64,000 nucleotides of DNA from positions 4,527,676 to 4,591,675 of the forward strand of contig CM041104.1 of the NCBI GenBank assembly GCA_023079485.1, given 5' to 3'. Under the pieces are notes generated by a model. That model was not told the origin of the DNA. It did not search any database and saw only the letters and a list, made by a program, of their open reading frames with translations. Below are positions 60,480 to 64,000 of this stretch, piece after piece; positions within the stretch are counted from its first letter, which is position 1; each line of letters starts with the position of its first letter. The DNA is from Archilochus colubris. Its lineage: Eukaryota; Chordata; Aves; Apodiformes; Trochilidae. The position numbers and the translations under genes were made by a program.

Positions 60480-60830
60480 CCATTGATCTGTAGTAGAAAG
60501 GAAATTGCTCTTTTCATTGTGTTCCTATGAATATGTGAACATTAATCTCAATCTATAATCAACGTTCATTTCAAATCTGATTGCGTGCCACTAAACACCC
60601 GTAGCTATGCTAACATTATGTTAATACGGTTCAACATCATAGCTCCCAGCTTCACAGCACAAATATTTTTCTTTGGCAATCAATAGTAATTTCAGCTGAG
60701 TGGATGGAAGTCACGTTTTAATGGTAATCTTTCCTCCAAGCCTCCAAGTGGAAACTCGACTGGTACCTTAACACGGCTGCAGTGCATTGCATGTAATCAG
60801 ATAAATTAACCTAAAAGAGAGAGAGGGAGA
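60480..60830. promoter_or_regulatory. Candidate conserved non-coding block
   Basis: Complex sequence with regularly spaced retained CpGs (CAACGTTCATT, GATTGCGTGCC, CACCCGTAGC, AATACGGTTC, GTCACGTTTTAATGG, ACTCGACTGG, ACACGGCTGCAG) and homeodomain/POU-like AT cores (GTTAATACG, TTTTAATGG, ATGTAATCAGATAAATTAA). There are no open frames. Retention of CpGs in CpG-poor DNA can indicate constraint, but only alignment would show it. Confidence 0.28.
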
Positions 60831-61154
60831 AAACACAGATCAGAAATAAAAAGCAATGCCAAGAAGCTCTGCATTTTCCTGATAGATTGAAGTGCTCATT
60901 ACCATGAGATAGAGAGTGGATTTCAAGAGGGAAAACTGAATTCCCTTGGCGTTGAGCCGTGGCTGTAGAGGCAGCAGGTCACAGTCCTCACAGTGCACGA
61001 TGCAATCTGGGGATGCCCCTGAGGAGGGGGAAGCAACGCAGCCCTGTGAGGCCTGACCTGGGCTGTGCTTCCAAGAGTCTGGCTGGCCTCAGGGCACTGT
61101 TTTTTTGTCCAAGAATAAGGAGTCTCAATTTTAACACTGTGGTGCACTGGGGGA
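60831..61154. other. Unique DNA, nothing recognised
   Basis: Overlapping opposite-strand frames (60923-61180 minus, 60959-61171 plus) have no known domain. A short GA run lies near 60813-60830. Confidence 0.4.
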
Positions 61155-61268
61155 TCCCTGTGGGACCTTGAGTAAATCACTTACTCTATTTGTGCTTCAT
61201 TCTCTGGTTTTGCAAAAAGGATAGAAATAATGCTTTGCTGTACCCTGGGGGTGCTGTGAAGATTTTGG
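61155..61268 (+). repeat. MIR SINE fragment, plus strand
   Basis: CTGTGGGACCTTGAGTAAAT-CACTTACTCTATTTGTGCTTC matches the conserved MIR core 'ctgtgtgaccttgggcaagtcacttaacctctctgtgcctc'. It is followed by a decayed 'agtttcctcatctgtaaaatggggataataat' part (GGTTTTGCAAAAAGGATAG-AAATAATG) and GGTGCTGTGAAGATTTT, matching 'ggttgttgtgaggattaa'. The core and 3' part are present but the tRNA-like head is not. This is the clearest MIR core in the window. Confidence 0.7.
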
Positions 61269-62879
61269 GGTGATCTCTTCCTGGGAATGGGGGCTACAGA
61301 GCTATGTTGCATCTTTCTATGTTGGCTATGTTAGATCTCTCTTGGCTTTGCTGTCATAGAGGTAAAACACAGGAACTTCTGTGCTGTTTCTATGTTGTAT
61401 CAAACAGATGTATTTCCTTCATGGCATCTATTTCTAGGTCTTTCCAAAGCCTTTTTTTTTCAGGTTTTTTTTGGTTGTGGGTGTTTGGGTTTGGGGATTT
61501 TTTGTTTTGCATTGGAGGGGCCAAGCTGCTGGACTGAGTTCTTTACAATTTTCATTCTTTCTAAAGCAAAAAACAAGTGATCATTGTAAAGTCTAGACAA
61601 AAAGTACCAACCAGTGTCATCTTCACAGTTACAAGGAGCTTCACAAATTATTATCTCCGTGAATGTATTCAGAGGTAAGAATATAAAGATTGGAAAACAT
61701 CTCCACTAATTTGGACCAAAGTCTGCTTTGATATCCCCTTCTGTAAAGTAGCCAGATAGAAGTAATCTTGGGGAGCACAGGAGAACTGATCAGACATCTA
61801 GAGATACTTCCCCCATAGCATTTTCCTAGGATCTGGTGGCTAAGGAGCTTCTTGAGATGTAATTGTTACCCATATCCACAATGAAGTGTTTTGTTATTTT
61901 TTAATTTTTTTTTTAGTTGGTGAATTGTATATTTTTAAGAAACCCCAGTGAGTGTTATTTGTTCAAGAGGTTTTTGACACTCTCAAACCTTTTGCACCTT
62001 CAGCTTCCTCTAGCAAGAACTTCCTCAGCTCTGCTCTTGACAGGAATGAATTGCTTTGAATTTTACTGATCTGAAACAAGATTTTTCAATAGCAAATATA
62101 GACTGTGGGTTGCCTTAGTAGTACTTGTTTTGTTTGACATTATCTTTATTCCCTACCTTGGGGCAGTTTTAAAAAGTCTGATCTGTAAATCTGTTATCTG
62201 GAAATCTAGTTCTTCTTTGAAGTCTGGTCCCTCCTAGTTTCCTTAACAGATTTAGGTGTCTTGACTTGTGTACCCCCAAAAGACTCTCCAAACAGTGAGT
62301 CACTTATCTGTGTTTTTTCTCTTAGTGCTGGATAAATTCCCAGTGTCCCATTAAGCCAGGATTACCTACAAAGGAGTCCTTTCTGGGAGGCTGTCATCTC
62401 AGTTGTTACTTCAGGGTCCTGGCCAGGGTCTAGCAGAGTTCCTTGGGAAAATATTGCTTTCAAAACTAGCAGAACATACTTGCATGTTCAAATGAAGTGA
62501 GGTTACAGCAAAAAAAGCAGTCCCTACCCTCCTCTAAGCTGAGCCAGAGTTTAACTGGCCTCTGGTTTTCCCCAAGATCAGGAAGCTGAAAATGTGACTG
62601 AGAATCAACTCTCCCTTCTCCTATTTGATTTCTGTGCCCTAGCCACCGTGGACCTGACCCCAGAACCTCCTGGCTCTAAAAATGGATATTGTACTGCCCG
62701 AGTGAATCTGGCAAAGTGCAGAATTGGAAATGCAGTGTTTGTAGGTGTAATGATTTGCAGAGCAGATAGGTCTTTGGAAACAAGGAAAAGTGTCTGTCAT
62801 CACCTCAGAGGTTTCTTGTGTGGTCCAAAGAAAAGGAGAAGCAATACTTCCTACTTGCTGCAGATTTTCAAGTCTTTAG
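61269..62879. other. Unique DNA with a T/G-rich patch
   Basis: Positions 61451-61515 are T/G-rich with three G runs (61479-61481, 61487-61489, 61493-61496). T runs occur near 61896-61916. The plus frame at 61304-61537 is partly low-complexity (F/G-rich). No gene is recognised. Confidence 0.45.
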
Positions 62880-62946
62880 CTAAAGGGACTAAATTCCCAC
62901 TGACGTGAACTGGATTAGCTCTGCTGAAGTCAATGGAGCTGAGCTG
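62880..62946. repeat. Possible old amniote repeat remnant
   Basis: AATTCCCACTGACGTGAACTGG then GCTGAAGTCAATGGAGCTGA resembles the same ancient 'ccattgacttcaatggga / gaagtcaatggag' pattern suspected at 7775 and 48030. It interrupts the ends of two open frames (62594-62908 plus, 62851-63123 minus), making them unlikely genes. The family is not assigned. Confidence 0.35.
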
Positions 62947-63951
62947 TTTCTCTTGCTGGTTTAGGATTTCTTCTGTTATCTTTGAACATGGGTAGAGTAA
63001 AACTTGTAGCATGACTGATAAGTAATCCCTCATATGCTGTGAGTGACAATCTCTGCCATTCCATGCCCCTTTGGAGCTGAGTAAAGTTGTCTCAAGATTA
63101 TGATCTTTAGATGTTTGGAGCAATTTTGACTGGATCAGAGGTTATAGCCTCTGCTTTTTAACATTCTGCTTTTATTTGCAGACTATGAAGTGTAATAGTT
63201 CACCATTTTGGTTTAAGTATCACAATAAAAGTCAGTGAGATGGAACAGGCAATAAGCAGCCGTTTTACATCAGTGCTGCTGAGAGGGAGTGCTTAAGTCT
63301 TCATTAACCTACAGAGGAAGGAGTTACAGAAAAGACACTTGAAATAAAAACCAGAGTTGAGGCTCAGATCTCTTCTGGGTCTGCACAGGCAGGCACATCA
63401 GAAGGATGATCTCTGGTGTAAATGTCCCTTTGTGTCTCTGCTGTCATGCAAAAAGTGGGAGAGTGAGGACATCCCACCCTAGTGTAGCAGGGGCAGTGCT
63501 GTCCTGGCTGGGTCATCTCTGATAGATGCCAGGAGCTGAGGTGAGTGTAAGCCAGACAGGCTATACCAAAGGGTTTAATAAAGAAGGGATGGCATTTCTG
63601 GTGGGTGCATTTGCAGCATCTCTCTTTGCTTTTCACTTTGCCCTTTATTAGAATTATGAGGTTGCTGGGTCTGCATGTTTCTCCATACAGTCCAGTGATC
63701 CCCTTGGCTCAGTGGGTTATGTCTGTACCCTTAATCCTGACTACTGGAGGAGAAAAGGAATGACCTGAGTGTAACCCTCAGGAGCTCAATAAGTTGCAGT
63801 GAATTGTCTCTTCTTTGAGGAAGTGTACAGGGTAGCCAAAGGCAAAACGTAGCTCAGAGGCTGTATTTTGAAGGCAGAAGGACCTGTGTCACAAGGGAGG
63901 AAACAAGCATCACAGCTCCCTGGGGTTGCCAATGAATATGTTTTTACCCAC
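62947..63951. other. Unique DNA, nothing recognised
   Basis: A minus frame at 63364-63636 (90 codons) has no known motif. No recognised repeat until the CR1 end. Confidence 0.45.
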
Positions 63952-64000
63952 ATAATGTTTTGGGTTGGAAGGGATCTTGAAAGGTTATCTAGTCCAGCCC
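63952..64000 (-). mobile_element. CR1 3' end, minus strand, running off the window
   Basis: CATAATGTTTTGGGTTGGAAGG then GATCTTGAAAGGTTATCTAG and TCCAGCCC matches the complement of the CR1 3' UTR. The element's body lies beyond the right edge, so its length cannot be judged here. The terminal octamer repeats are reduced to about one decayed unit. Confidence 0.85.

Noticed and set aside
61473..61496. G-quadruplex candidate
   Set aside because: Only three runs of three or more G. The fourth nearby run has two G.

Overview
The window looks like nuclear DNA from a bird. The strongest evidence is the set of CR1 non-LTR retrotransposon fragments. One long plus-strand copy (about 52305-53697) still shows reverse-transcriptase motifs and ends in the ATTCTATG-type 3' repeats typical of avian CR1. 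Four shorter fragments lie at about 21201-21550 (-), 36745-36905 (-), 48219-48370 (+) and 63952-64000 (-). Sequence on both sides of the long CR1 resembles the non-coding 3' and LTR parts of an avian ERVL-like element, so the CR1 appears to have inserted into an older endogenous retroviral copy. Three degraded MIR SINE copies and a few possible older amniote repeat remnants complete the recognisable interspersed repeats. I cannot name a species or chromosome.

I recognise no host protein-coding exon, tRNA, rRNA, snRNA or CRISPR. Outside CR1 the longest open frames are about 110-172 codons. They match no family I know, often overlap other frames, and fit chance in 64 kb. The window is best read as intergenic or intronic DNA, with few CpGs except in the retroelement block at 52.3-54.4 kb.

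Layout: 0-2.7 kb holds two MIR copies in opposite orientation and several simple repeats. 2.7-18 kb is mostly unique AT-leaning DNA with one possible old repeat and a 20-bp tandem repeat. 18.3-23 kb holds candidate conserved non-coding blocks, a long pyrimidine tract and a minus-strand CR1. 23-34 kb is unique DNA with little to report. 34-47 kb holds homopolymers, a CR1 fragment, a GATA-motif cluster and several candidate regulatory blocks. 48-54.4 kb is the retroelement-rich part. 54.4-64 kb is mostly unique, with one candidate regulatory block, one MIR, and a CR1 3' end running off the right edge.

The candidate regulatory blocks were chosen by eye from local CpG retention, homeodomain-like AT cores and palindromic motifs. 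They are inferences that need cross-species alignment. I found no new genetic system. The most interesting items are the nested CR1-in-ERV structure and the clustered motif blocks.
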